A model generated the notes under the pieces. It searched no databases. It was given only the letters and a program-made list of their open reading frames with translations, and was not told the DNA's origin. Below, one piece after another: positions 33,601 through 41,184 of a DNA stretch of 64,000 nucleotides (positions within the stretch are counted from its first letter, which is position 1; each line of letters opens with the position of its first letter). Origin of the DNA: Edaphobacter sp. (GTDB lineage Bacteria; Acidobacteriota; Terriglobia; Terriglobales; Acidobacteriaceae). Where the stretch lies: positions 124,001-188,000 of the forward strand of contig NZ_JAPWKF010000009.1 of NCBI RefSeq assembly GCF_028283685.1, read 5' to 3'. Made by a program: the position numbers and the translations under genes.

Positions 33601-35692
33601 GGGACATTCGAGTGTCGTACCGCAATATATGTCGAACCCGGCGGCGAGGCATCCGAGGAGCGCGGAGGGTATGCCGGGCGAGTATGTACCGTCGACCTCG
33701 GCATCGGCGCTGCCTCCGGTGTCCCCGAGCGGTGTCAGCCAGCCCCCGGCAGAAGATATCGTCGCCTACGGAGCACCAACGGCGGCCAACGATCGCGAGC
33801 GCGATCAGGCGTTGAGTTACGCTACGCCGTCGGCTTCTGGAGCTGGCCGTTCGCAGGATGTCTACGGGCCGTATGTTCCGTATGTACCGTCAGCGAATGC
33901 TGCGCAGTCGGCGCTTGCGGCACCAGCTGAGGCGCTGAACAATCCTGCCTGGGGATACACGCCGTCTCCGACTGCCGTTCGGCTGGGAGATGCGACTCCT
34001 CATGGAATGCCCCAGCAGAAAGATGTGACTGATGTTCTGCCGACGACGCGGTACGTCCCCAATGCTCATGTGGGTGCATCGCGTTCGGGGCGGCCAATGG
34101 TGGGGCAGAGCAGCCCTCCGCAGGATGACCTGGTGACGCACAACGCGCAGTATGCGCCTGGCGCACAGGCAGGGAACCAGAACGGCGATAGCTATGGACA
34201 GCAGTATCCCCAGCCGGGACTGGCGCCCCGCCGCTCGACGCCTCGCCGCAAGCTCCCCGCTCAGCCGGCGGCGCCTGCGATCCCTGCGGCTGCTCCCGCA
34301 CCAACGCAGGAGTCGCTCGGATATCCCTCGGTAGCTCGTCCGCTGACGGACTCCGGCTATCCGACGCTGACCCCGATGCCGTCGCAGGATCAACCACCGA
34401 CGGACTCCCAGCTGATGGCCAGACAGGTGCCCCCGCTGCGTGGATCTTATGGCGATTCCGGTGTCGTTCCGGGGGGGCAGATGTCGCCGCGCGAAAAGAC
34501 CGAAATGGAGCTTGCTGCCATTGAAAGCTCCTACTCCGGCTGGGTGGGGGGAGCTGCAATTGGACGTTATCGCAGCGGCAATGCGGGTTTTGATCGGCTG
34601 AACGACACGGAGGCTCCCCTGGAGGCTTCAGTCGTGATGGGAAAATCCGTGCGTGTTTCGGTCATCCCGCGTGCGATCTTTCTTAGCTCGGGAGTCATCG
34701 ATGTCGCCCAATTCCAGAGCCAGAGCGGCGGAACGATTCCCGTGCTGGGCACGCTACCCGGCAATGCTCTTATAGCTCCGGCCGAGCAGTTTTCTTCGGG
34801 TGTTGGTGGCGAGTTGCAGCTTGTGTCACAGAACATCGGGCTCTCGATCGGCTACACACCGTATGACTTTCTCGTTTCGAACGTGATCGGCCATTTCCGT
34901 CTGCGCCCCCTTGGAGGGCCGATCTCGTTCTACGGCGATCGCGACTCCGTGAAGGATACGCAGCTGTCCTATGCCGGACTTCGCGATCCCGGAACGATCT
35001 CGGCTCTCTACTCCGGCAACATCTGGGGCGGTGTGGTCTCGACTGGCGGAGGTATCCGCTTCGAGAAAGGGGATGAGCGCGCAGGCCTGTACGCGCAAGG
35101 TGGAGGAGCGGTCATCGATGGACACCACGTTCTGGAAAATCGTCGCTATGACGGTACGCTGGGAGCGTACTTCCTTGCGCATCGTTGGCCGGAGTACGGC
35201 AAGCTGAATATCGGCGTGAACCTGTTCGGCATGCACTACGACTATAACGAGCAGGGAATGAGCTACGGCAATGGCGGCTACTTCAGCCCCAATGCCTACT
35301 TCCTGGCGTCGGTTCCGTTTACCTTTGAAGGCAAGTACGGCAAGAACTTCAACTACACCGTCAACGGGAGCGCTGGCATCCAGACCTTCCAGGAGTCTTC
35401 AGCACCGTACTACCCGCTCGACCTTCCGTTGCAGACAGCATCGAATAACGCGTACTATTCGCAGTCGAGCGATACCGGCCTGAACTACGGCGTCGATGCT
35501 CAGGGAGCGTATCGTTTCGGAGATCGCTGGTATGTCGGCGGATTTCTCACCGCCAACAACACCCGCAACTACAACCTGGTGACGGGTGGATTCTATGTGC
35601 GCTTTATGTTCAAGCCACAGGTCGGTACCGAAGGCGGTCCGCGGGGCCTCTTCCCGATCAACACTGGATTCCGTCCTCTGCGCGTACCGTAA
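30665..35692 (+). CDS. bcsC: BcsC, cellulose export TPR protein and outer membrane porin
   Basis: A 1675-residue protein, longer than the about 1150 residues of E. coli BcsC. Signal peptide (MSPISPTRAFLAAMLLGVG, cleaved after LLHAQA); about 20 TPR units (residues 25-905; AGLARSAKVSGNSALAG, ALAGLGYVRMQQGNFGGAISFLEQA and so on); a Pro/Ser/Gln/Tyr-rich linker of about 340 residues; then the BCSC_C 16-strand barrel from about 1290 (GWVGGAAIGRYRSGNAGFDRL) to the end, with VGGFLTANNTRNYN near the C-terminus. It spans the periplasm and outer membrane to secrete cellulose. ATG 30665 gives a clean signal peptide. The frame is intact. Confidence 0.92.
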   Translation: MSPISPTRAFLAAMLLGVGTLPVLLHAQAGGSATQVLLDKAHALETRGRLDMASQAWQQVLLSEPNNVEALAGLARSAKVSGNSALAGTYLDRLRAINPKDSNIARIQATDSQASQTAQLQQAGKYAQSGQYSQAMTIYRKEFGENPPAGDWALAYYETEAAIPEDRAHAITGLRGMVKRYPDDSRYQVALGRILTYNPQTRSEGRRFLEKYPNDVQAVEALHQSLVWDQSNPASAADLRAYLSKHDDPQLAEALKRQPKGGPAALPQTPQQIAQTKMARARNQEEAAAYSALNARHLEEAGTRFKEILAKEPQNPRALAGLGYVRMQQGNFGGAISFLEQAKQYGARDSGLDEALESSHFYSVMGEGQMALADNDLTTAEQKYQQALSLRPNSPEALEGLGGTLLKAQQNDAAAQVYERFTKAQPASIAAWRGLFLAQSNGGNAPGALITESKIPSAVRLQLMKDMDYLRSLASDYSAVGRDADAQRVLQSALQLPYPSGGNGLKIETQLQYGALLQQANRPEQAAALYNQALRSDLSNAQAWQGLIRAQHGMKQDAAALQSLQNMPPAVYQEAMRDPGFQTTVASIYQAQNRIDIAQEILEKSIAAQMKAGQKPSTAVLLQLAGMYMARNDAQHAFPIYRKILTADPQRTDAWKGLITVLHGTGRDQDALAQIQQIPQTTRTQLESDPEYLQAVAGVYNGLGQPQQAMIYMQRVQQHYAAQHAAPPADIDIQDAWLLYNGGNDAGLYRQLMLLGGRPDLTDEQRRTVQTIWSNWAVRRASQTAATGNTKRSLAILNAAAKAFPDNPGVVRALATGYARAGQPKQAIAIFHAQDMTAASSTDYKSAVGAALAAGDKKDAEIWLRYGLDQYPRDAEMLNLAARFEQARGNNGRAADYFKASLAAMPPGDPGAELANELSQPAPVRGLPSAGHAADLSDLLGVPEDGDTDGSPREPAKPYLPSYSNYYGQAPVQVNTPYSGHSSVVPQYMSNPAARHPRSAEGMPGEYVPSTSASALPPVSPSGVSQPPAEDIVAYGAPTAANDRERDQALSYATPSASGAGRSQDVYGPYVPYVPSANAAQSALAAPAEALNNPAWGYTPSPTAVRLGDATPHGMPQQKDVTDVLPTTRYVPNAHVGASRSGRPMVGQSSPPQDDLVTHNAQYAPGAQAGNQNGDSYGQQYPQPGLAPRRSTPRRKLPAQPAAPAIPAAAPAPTQESLGYPSVARPLTDSGYPTLTPMPSQDQPPTDSQLMARQVPPLRGSYGDSGVVPGGQMSPREKTEMELAAIESSYSGWVGGAAIGRYRSGNAGFDRLNDTEAPLEASVVMGKSVRVSVIPRAIFLSSGVIDVAQFQSQSGGTIPVLGTLPGNALIAPAEQFSSGVGGELQLVSQNIGLSIGYTPYDFLVSNVIGHFRLRPLGGPISFYGDRDSVKDTQLSYAGLRDPGTISALYSGNIWGGVVSTGGGIRFEKGDERAGLYAQGGGAVIDGHHVLENRRYDGTLGAYFLAHRWPEYGKLNIGVNLFGMHYDYNEQGMSYGNGGYFSPNAYFLASVPFTFEGKYGKNFNYTVNGSAGIQTFQESSAPYYPLDLPLQTASNNAYYSQSSDTGLNYGVDAQGAYRFGDRWYVGGFLTANNTRNYNLVTGGFYVRFMFKPQVGTEGGPRGLFPINTGFRPLRVP

Positions 35693-35951
35693 AGCGGCCC
35701 GTCCTGAGCGTGTGACGCCTAAATGTGGCTGCGACGAGTTTTACATGGTCGCACTCTCCATGATTTTTTTCATTTTGTATTTTTCATCCAAGAAACTTAA
35801 CTTGCCTTGTCGGGGTGGATCAGGTAATTCCTTGTAGCTACAAGCAACTGCCGAGGCAAGGTGTGCCGTCGTATGCGTGAGGCCAAAAGCGGTGCAATAG
35901 CCTCTAAGGCACCTAGTTGCAATTATGAAGAGAGTAAGAGGAGACAAAAAG

Positions 35952-36641
35952 ATGAAGCGATTGACGATTCTGTCAGCCTGCATGATGCTAGCGCTGCCGA
36001 TGATGGCGCAGCAGAAGGAACAAGACCGGATCAAAGAATCGGGCCTGGTTCTCAAAGACATTATCGAAATGCCGGATAAGGGCATTCCCCACGACCTTCT
36101 GGATAAGTCGGCGTGCGTGATCGTATTCCCTTCGGTGAAGAAGGCAGCCTTTGTTGTTGGCGGCAGCTATGGCCGCGGCGTGATCACCTGCCGTACCGGT
36201 AAGAATTATGCCGGGCCGTGGAGCGCACCTGCGATGTTTGCCCTCGAAGGCGCAAGCTTCGGTTTCCAGATCGGTGGTCAGGCTACCGACTTCGTTCTGC
36301 TGGTGATGAACGATAAGGGAGCCCGCTCCGTCATGTCCAGCAAGGTAAAGATCGGTGCTGATGCTTCGGCTGCTGCGGGACCGGTTGGCCGTAACGCCAG
36401 TGCAGAGACCGATATCGTCCTGAAGGCTGAGCTCCTCTCCTGGTCCCGTGCCCAGGGTCTGTTCGCCGGCATCTCGCTGGCAGGTTCGACGCTGCGTTCC
36501 GATGATGGCGCGAACAAGTCGCTCTATGGTTCCGAGCTTAGCGCCCAGGACATCGTCTTTGGCGGCAAGGTTAAGGCACCGGCTGCTGCGCGTGGTCTGC
36601 TTGGTGAGTTGACCAAGATCACACCGCATCATCAGCAGTAG
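35952..36641 (+). CDS. SYLF (YSC84-like) domain exported lipid-binding protein
   Basis: A 229-residue protein with signal peptide (MKRLTILSACMMLALPMMAQ) and one SYLF domain: GIPHDLLDKSACVIVFPSVKKAAFVVGGSYGRGV, GPWSAPAMFALEGASFGFQIGGQATDFVLLVMN, and the ISLAGSTLRSDD end. SYLF proteins bind phosphoinositides in eukaryotes; bacterial members are periplasmic and of unknown role. ATG 35952 follows GAGGAGAC; an upstream ATG at 35925 would break the signal peptide. It is monocistronic, 260 bp after bcsC. Confidence 0.9.
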   Translation: MKRLTILSACMMLALPMMAQQKEQDRIKESGLVLKDIIEMPDKGIPHDLLDKSACVIVFPSVKKAAFVVGGSYGRGVITCRTGKNYAGPWSAPAMFALEGASFGFQIGGQATDFVLLVMNDKGARSVMSSKVKIGADASAAAGPVGRNASAETDIVLKAELLSWSRAQGLFAGISLAGSTLRSDDGANKSLYGSELSAQDIVFGGKVKAPAAARGLLGELTKITPHHQQ

Positions 36642-36701
36642 TTAGCTGCAGATTAAATAACGGCAAGGGCTTCGGTTTTGCGTCATTTCGACAAAAAAGC
36701 C

Positions 36702-36735
36702 GAAGCCCCTTCCTTTTGGAAGGGGCTTCAAAAGT
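36702..36735. terminator. Bidirectional terminator hairpin
   Basis: Perfect 12-bp stem GAAGCCCCTTCC (36702-36713) with GGAAGGGGCTTC (36718-36729), TTTT loop. On the minus strand it is followed by GGCTTTTTT, a good terminator for the sigma/anti-sigma operon. On the plus strand an overlapping stem (GGGCTTCGG at 36667 with CCGAAGCCC at 36700) can end the SYLF gene. Confidence 0.8.
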
Positions 36736-36755
36736 CTTGCCTGCAACTTGATGGC

Positions 36756-36995
36756 TTAGGTTTTGCTGGCCAAACACTTGGTCATGATGGCTGAATGCAG
36801 GCGTTCGCGCAGGTCATCCGAGATATCGTAGATCTCGTTGCCGCGGTAGACCTCGATGGTCTGCCGTGTGGTGTTGAGGACGACGCGACAGTGACTGCAC
36901 TCGCCAAGATGGGCGCGAACCTCTTCTAGAAGCTCAGGAGGAATCTGGCCGTCGAAGTAGTCGGTGAGCTGGCTGAGAAAGTCGGTGCAGTTCAT
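36756..36995 (-). CDS. Zinc-finger anti-sigma factor (ZAS/zf-HC2)
   Basis: A 79-residue protein with the ZAS motif HLGECSHCRVVL (H-x3-C-x2-C, about 29-37), preceded by a helix with Cys 3. It has no membrane segment, so it is a small soluble anti-sigma. It overlaps the ECF sigma gene by 4 bp (ATGA), the standard arrangement in which it binds and holds its cognate sigma factor. Confidence 0.88.
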   Translation of the reverse strand: MNCTDFLSQLTDYFDGQIPPELLEEVRAHLGECSHCRVVLNTTRQTIEVYRGNEIYDISDDLRERLHSAIMTKCLASKT

Positions 36996-37615
36996 GCGGG
37001 TTGTCCTTCCTTATGCCCAAAATACCTGCTGAGGCGCTCGCGAAGTTGAAGGCGGGCCCGCAGGAGGCGCGATTTTACAGCGGGTACGCTCAAGCCGAGT
37101 GCCTCCGCAGTCTCTTCGGTAGAGAGATTTTCGATGTCGCGGAGGGTGAAGACGGTCCGAAATCCGGGAGGAAGTCCCTGGATGGTCTTGCGCAGGATGT
37201 CTCCCAGCTCATTCTGATCGAAGATCTGTTCAGGATTCGGGCGCCACTCGGCAAAGTCACGAGGGATGGAGCCTTCTTCAGTCTGAACGTCTTCGTCCAT
37301 TGAGACTGTCTTGCTGGTCTTACGCTTGCGCAGGCGCATGAGACTCTCGTTGACGGCGATTCGGACAAGCCAGGTCGAGAACTTAGAGTTTCCCTGGAAC
37401 TGGTCCAGCTTCTCGTAAGCCTTGAGAAAAGCGTCCTGCGTGATGTCTTCAGCGTCTTCACGATTCTGAGTTATGTGCTGCGCAACACGAAAGATCTGGC
37501 GTTCGTACTGCCGGACCAGCTGCTCGAAAGCAGCTGTATCTCCACTTTTGGCGCGCTCGACCAGAGCGACGTCGGGATGGATCTCTTCCGTTCCTGGGGA
37601 TTGGATGGCGGGCAT
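36992..37615 (-). CDS. ECF sigma factor, RpoE-like
   Basis: A 207-residue sigma-70 ECF factor. Region 2: FEQLVRQYERQIFRVAQHIT, EDAEDITQDAFLKAYEKLDQF (2.2-2.4). Region 4: GLPPGFRTVFTLRDIENLSTEETAEALGLSVPAVKSRLLRARLQLRERL with its helix-turn-helix. Directs RNA polymerase to stress-type promoters, controlled by the overlapping anti-sigma. ATG 37615 lacks a clear ribosome binding site; a TTG two codons upstream is the alternative. The target genes cannot be read from the window. Confidence 0.95.
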   Translation of the reverse strand: MPAIQSPGTEEIHPDVALVERAKSGDTAAFEQLVRQYERQIFRVAQHITQNREDAEDITQDAFLKAYEKLDQFQGNSKFSTWLVRIAVNESLMRLRKRKTSKTVSMDEDVQTEEGSIPRDFAEWRPNPEQIFDQNELGDILRKTIQGLPPGFRTVFTLRDIENLSTEETAEALGLSVPAVKSRLLRARLQLRERLSRYFGHKEGQPA

Positions 37616-37849
37616 GAGCAAAAGGTGCGTTATTCCTTACTTGACCGAGAGGTTTGCTCCCCATTTGGGGGGCCGATCAAGACAGCTTTCATACTAAATG
37701 CCTGCAGGAGAACCGGCAAAGCCTATAAGGGGGGCCGTCTGCCGGGATAAGCCCGATGTATCTGTGCAGATTCCGGTTCGTAGAGTCCTTTCGGCATCCC
37801 CTCTGCCGCGTCATACATTGAAGGAGTAGCAATGTTGCTCTGAGAGGTC

Positions 37850-40222
37850 ATGTTGACGGTTCGCAGTAAGTTTCTGATATTTGCTCTGCCTGGTTGCCTG
37901 CTGGCCGGTTTGGTGTGCCCTTCGGCGCAGGGATACCAGTCTTCGGCTAAGCCGAAGTCGCAGACCAAATCATCGAGCAGCAAGAAGGCTCCTGCGAAGT
38001 CGTCGTCCAAGACCTCAAAGTCCAAAGCTGCAACCGGGTCAAAGTCCAAAGCCGGGACGCACTCTTCCTCCAAGACCTCGTCCAGAGCCTCCTCGAAAAA
38101 GAGAAGATCGAAGCCGACAGCACAGACAATTCGTCTGACGACGGCATTCCATGCGTCGGAGCAGCTTCGTCCCATGGCGCAACAGCTGGCAGCTGCTCGT
38201 TCTGCTGCTGCTTACTCTGGCGTTGAATCGTATGCCCACGGCCACCCCGGAGAAGCGGCCGCAACGGCGTGGCTGGCGATCGGACATGCGTATATGCTGG
38301 ACCGCCGGTATCCGGAGGCGATGTCCGCATTTCGCCAGGCCAGCACGAGCGGTAAAGCGTTGGATGATTATGCGGACTATCTTGGAGCACAGGCTGCGCT
38401 GGCGGCTAACCAGGGTGCAGCTGCATACAGCCTGCTCGATCGCTTTGCGGAGAGGCATCCGGACAGCATCTTCGTGGCGACGGCTCCTACCTTACTTGCG
38501 AATGCTTATCTGCAGCAGAATAATCCGCAGAAGGCGATTGCTACACTTCAACCGCTGGCGGAGACTGCCCAGGGAGCACATAGCGATTTCCGCTACGCGC
38601 TTGGTCGCGCCTACCAGCTCGCCGGTGATGTCGGCCACGCTGCGCCGATGTTTCGTAGTGTCTATGTCAAATACCCGCTAAGCGGGGAAGCACCTCAGGC
38701 GAAGGCCCAGCTTGACGCCATGGGTGTTCCGTTGACCGCAGTCGAACGCAAGATTCACGCCGACACACTGTTCAACGCAAAGCGCTACACCGACGCGAGC
38801 CAGGAATATCACGATATCGCGCGTAACGATACAAGCCTCTCGCAGTCGGATAAAGATTCGCTGGCTATCTATGCCGCAGTGTGCGAGATGAAGCTGAAGC
38901 GCATTGGACGGCGCGATGTAGAGCGTCTGCCGCAGACGGCGGATGATACCGCAGCCGCGAAGCTCTACATGCTTGCGGAGATCTCCCGCAGCGAGAAGAA
39001 GGAAGAAGAGCACACGGAAGTGCTCAACACGCTGATTAAGCAGTTTCCCAAGAGCCGATGGCTGGAAGAAGCGCTTTATTCCGGCGGGAATATGTATCTG
39101 CTGAAGCACGATTATCAGCAAGCGATCTATCACTACAAGATGCTTGTGGATCTCTTCCCGAAGAGCTCGTACGCTCCTTCGGCACATTGGCGGGTTGCGT
39201 GGATGAACTATCGTCTGCGCAACTACCCGGAAGCTGCCCGGCTGATGGATGAACAGATTGTGCGCTATGGTGCAGGCATTGAGGCGCCAACGGCGCTCTA
39301 TTGGCGTGGGCGCATCTACGAGGATGAAGAGCACAATTCCGGCCAGGCGCTGAACTACTACCGTTCTCTCTCAGAGAGCTATACAAATTACTACTACGCA
39401 GGTCTCGCACGGAAGCGCATCGCCATGCTGGCATCGAGCGCGCCAGCGGTACCTGCTGCCGAGGCGCTGGCGTCGGTCCGTCCATTGATTATCCCGACTC
39501 TTACGGGAGAGTTGCCGGAAAACGAGCCACATCTGATTAAGGCTCGTCTCCTGGCAAACGCGGCGCTTAACGAATATATCGGCCCTGAGATTCAGGCGGG
39601 AGCTGGTTCAGAAGAGTGGGGTGTCTTTGCGCAGGCCGATATCTACAACTCGTTTGGAGAGACGACCCGCGCTTTGCAGTCCATGAAGCGCAGTGGAATT
39701 TCGTTCTTCTCCCTCCCGGTCAGCAAGGTTCCGATGGCCTATTGGAAGATTCTGTTCCCCCGTCCGTACTGGGCGGAACTGAGTGCCAATGCGCAGAAGA
39801 ATAATCTTGATCCTTATCTTGTTGCTTCTCTCATCCGCCAGGAGTCAGAGTTCAATGCAGGCGCCGTCAGTCATGCAAATGCTTACGGTCTGATGCAGTT
39901 GCTGCCTTCGGTAGGGAAGTCGCTTGCGAAAAAGCAGGGGCTAAAAGGGATTGGTACAACACAGCTTCTCAACCCCTCGATCAACCTGCAACTTGGTACC
40001 TACAATATGCGCCTGGTGATCGACCGTTACAGCGGCCAGCTGGAATATGCGCTTGCTTCCTACAACGCCGGCGATGTTCCGGTTCGACAGTGGATGGGGT
40101 CGAGCGATTACAAGGATATCGCCGAGTACGTAGAGTCGATTCCATATACCGAGACGCGGGAGTACGTGCAGGCCATTCTGCGCAACCAGCAGATCTATCA
40201 CGAGGTGTATGCGGGACATTGA
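37850..40222 (+). CDS. Lytic murein transglycosylase (Slt-like) with TPR-type superhelix
   Basis: A 790-residue exported protein. Signal peptide (1-30), then a Ser/Lys-rich disordered stretch (about 35-90), a long alpha-superhelix with TPR-like units (100-600; AGALAQLAAARS, AEISRSEKKEEEHTEVLN, YSGGNMYLLKHDYQQAIYHYKML), and a C-terminal SLT lysozyme-like domain. The catalytic Glu is in SLIRQESEFNAGAVSHANAYGLMQ; ALASYNAGDVPVRQW and ETREYVQAIL complete the fold. It cuts the MurNAc-GlcNAc bond forming 1,6-anhydroMurNAc. ATG 37850 has GAGAGG upstream. Confidence 0.92.
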   Translation: MLTVRSKFLIFALPGCLLAGLVCPSAQGYQSSAKPKSQTKSSSSKKAPAKSSSKTSKSKAATGSKSKAGTHSSSKTSSRASSKKRRSKPTAQTIRLTTAFHASEQLRPMAQQLAAARSAAAYSGVESYAHGHPGEAAATAWLAIGHAYMLDRRYPEAMSAFRQASTSGKALDDYADYLGAQAALAANQGAAAYSLLDRFAERHPDSIFVATAPTLLANAYLQQNNPQKAIATLQPLAETAQGAHSDFRYALGRAYQLAGDVGHAAPMFRSVYVKYPLSGEAPQAKAQLDAMGVPLTAVERKIHADTLFNAKRYTDASQEYHDIARNDTSLSQSDKDSLAIYAAVCEMKLKRIGRRDVERLPQTADDTAAAKLYMLAEISRSEKKEEEHTEVLNTLIKQFPKSRWLEEALYSGGNMYLLKHDYQQAIYHYKMLVDLFPKSSYAPSAHWRVAWMNYRLRNYPEAARLMDEQIVRYGAGIEAPTALYWRGRIYEDEEHNSGQALNYYRSLSESYTNYYYAGLARKRIAMLASSAPAVPAAEALASVRPLIIPTLTGELPENEPHLIKARLLANAALNEYIGPEIQAGAGSEEWGVFAQADIYNSFGETTRALQSMKRSGISFFSLPVSKVPMAYWKILFPRPYWAELSANAQKNNLDPYLVASLIRQESEFNAGAVSHANAYGLMQLLPSVGKSLAKKQGLKGIGTTQLLNPSINLQLGTYNMRLVIDRYSGQLEYALASYNAGDVPVRQWMGSSDYKDIAEYVESIPYTETREYVQAILRNQQIYHEVYAGH

Positions 40223-40484
40223 TTCGCATCTGCCGTTGGATCGACCTGCGGATCGTAGATTTGATGCGCGGAATATTTAGTTCAGCATGGACTCGCTCCG
40301 GTACTCCCCAAAAGTGGCGGTTGACAGCAGCCGAAAATCGGATATGCTTTGCACCATAACTTGTGCATCTCGCGATGCTGGACACAACAAGGCCGGTAAG
40401 GTGTGCAGATCCCGCGAAACTGGTGTCCAGTACAAACGCGGCATGCGCTCGAAATAGCCTCAACGATGTTGCGGATGGGAGCCT

Positions 40485-40748
40485 ATGATCGCAGAATTGA
40501 ACCTTCTCGAAGAATGGATTCCGGAACAGATGCAGCCGGGCACATTGTTTCTCCTGGAGCAGGCGGGGGATCTTGGGCACAGCGAGAACCCCTATTGGGC
40601 TGTGCTGGCCTGCCCGTCCTGTGGCTCTCTCGGGCTGATTACCCGACAACAATGTGCGGGGCTTGAGACGATGATCTGCGGTTCGGACTCGTGCTCTGCC
40701 GAGTATTTCCTGAATGAAAAGGCTATCTGCTATCGCCGTCCTCACTGA
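40485..40748 (+). CDS. Small Cys-rich protein, probably zinc binding
   Basis: An 87-residue protein starting at ATG 40485 with GGGAG upstream. The centre has CPSCGSLGLITRQQCAG and further Cys at ICGSDSC and AICYRR, arranged like a zinc ribbon. No family was recognised. It stands alone, 262 bp after the transglycosylase gene and before tRNA-Leu. The clear ribosome binding site and cysteine pattern argue for a real gene. Confidence 0.55.
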   Translation: MIAELNLLEEWIPEQMQPGTLFLLEQAGDLGHSENPYWAVLACPSCGSLGLITRQQCAGLETMICGSDSCSAEYFLNEKAICYRRPH

Positions 40749-40925
40749 GTTGCCGTCATCCTCGATACGAACAAGGCTGGCGATGTCATGACGTCGCCAG
40801 TTGAGTGTGTCACCGTTGATTCAGAGAGCCTCTTTTCTTCCGTGCTGACATGTCTGTATGTGGCTTCTCGGCGTTTCCTTCCGATGCGTTAACATTGAGT
40901 TGTAAAGCGCTCTTGATGGAGCTTA

Positions 40926-41014
40926 GCCCGGATGGTGAAATCGGCAGACACAGCGGACTTAAAATCCGCAGACCTTAACCGGTCGTGGGGGTTCAAGTCC
41001 CCCTCCGGGCACCA
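40926..41014 (+). tRNA. tRNA-Leu (anticodon TAA), CCA encoded
   Basis: Acceptor stem GCCCGGA/TCCGGGC, anticodon stem-loop GCGGA-CTTAAAA-TCCGC with anticodon TAA, a long class II variable arm (AGACCTTAACCGGTCGT), T arm GGGGG-TTCAAGT-CCCCC and an encoded ACCA end. The long variable arm is the class II feature of Leu/Ser tRNAs. Confidence 0.97.
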
Positions 41015-41184
41015 ATCAAGTAATGACTTTTGTCTGATTTTCAGTATTGAGCGTAGTCCTGGTTGCTGGCTACGCATAGCAAGCTTAGCGATCCTTGCTC
41101 GAGGTCTTCGCGAGAGAGTTATCGTATCGCCTGTTTCGCGCTTTTTGAGACGCGAGCGGCCGTCCCGGTGAATAATTCTCTGTG

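Noticed and set aside
30758-33652. A 964-codon open frame on the minus strand
   Set aside because: It is the antisense shadow of the bcsC TPR region, with Arg/Leu-rich composition and no motif.
40926-41184. tRNA-Leu as an integration site
   Set aside because: No integrase or repeated tRNA end nearby.
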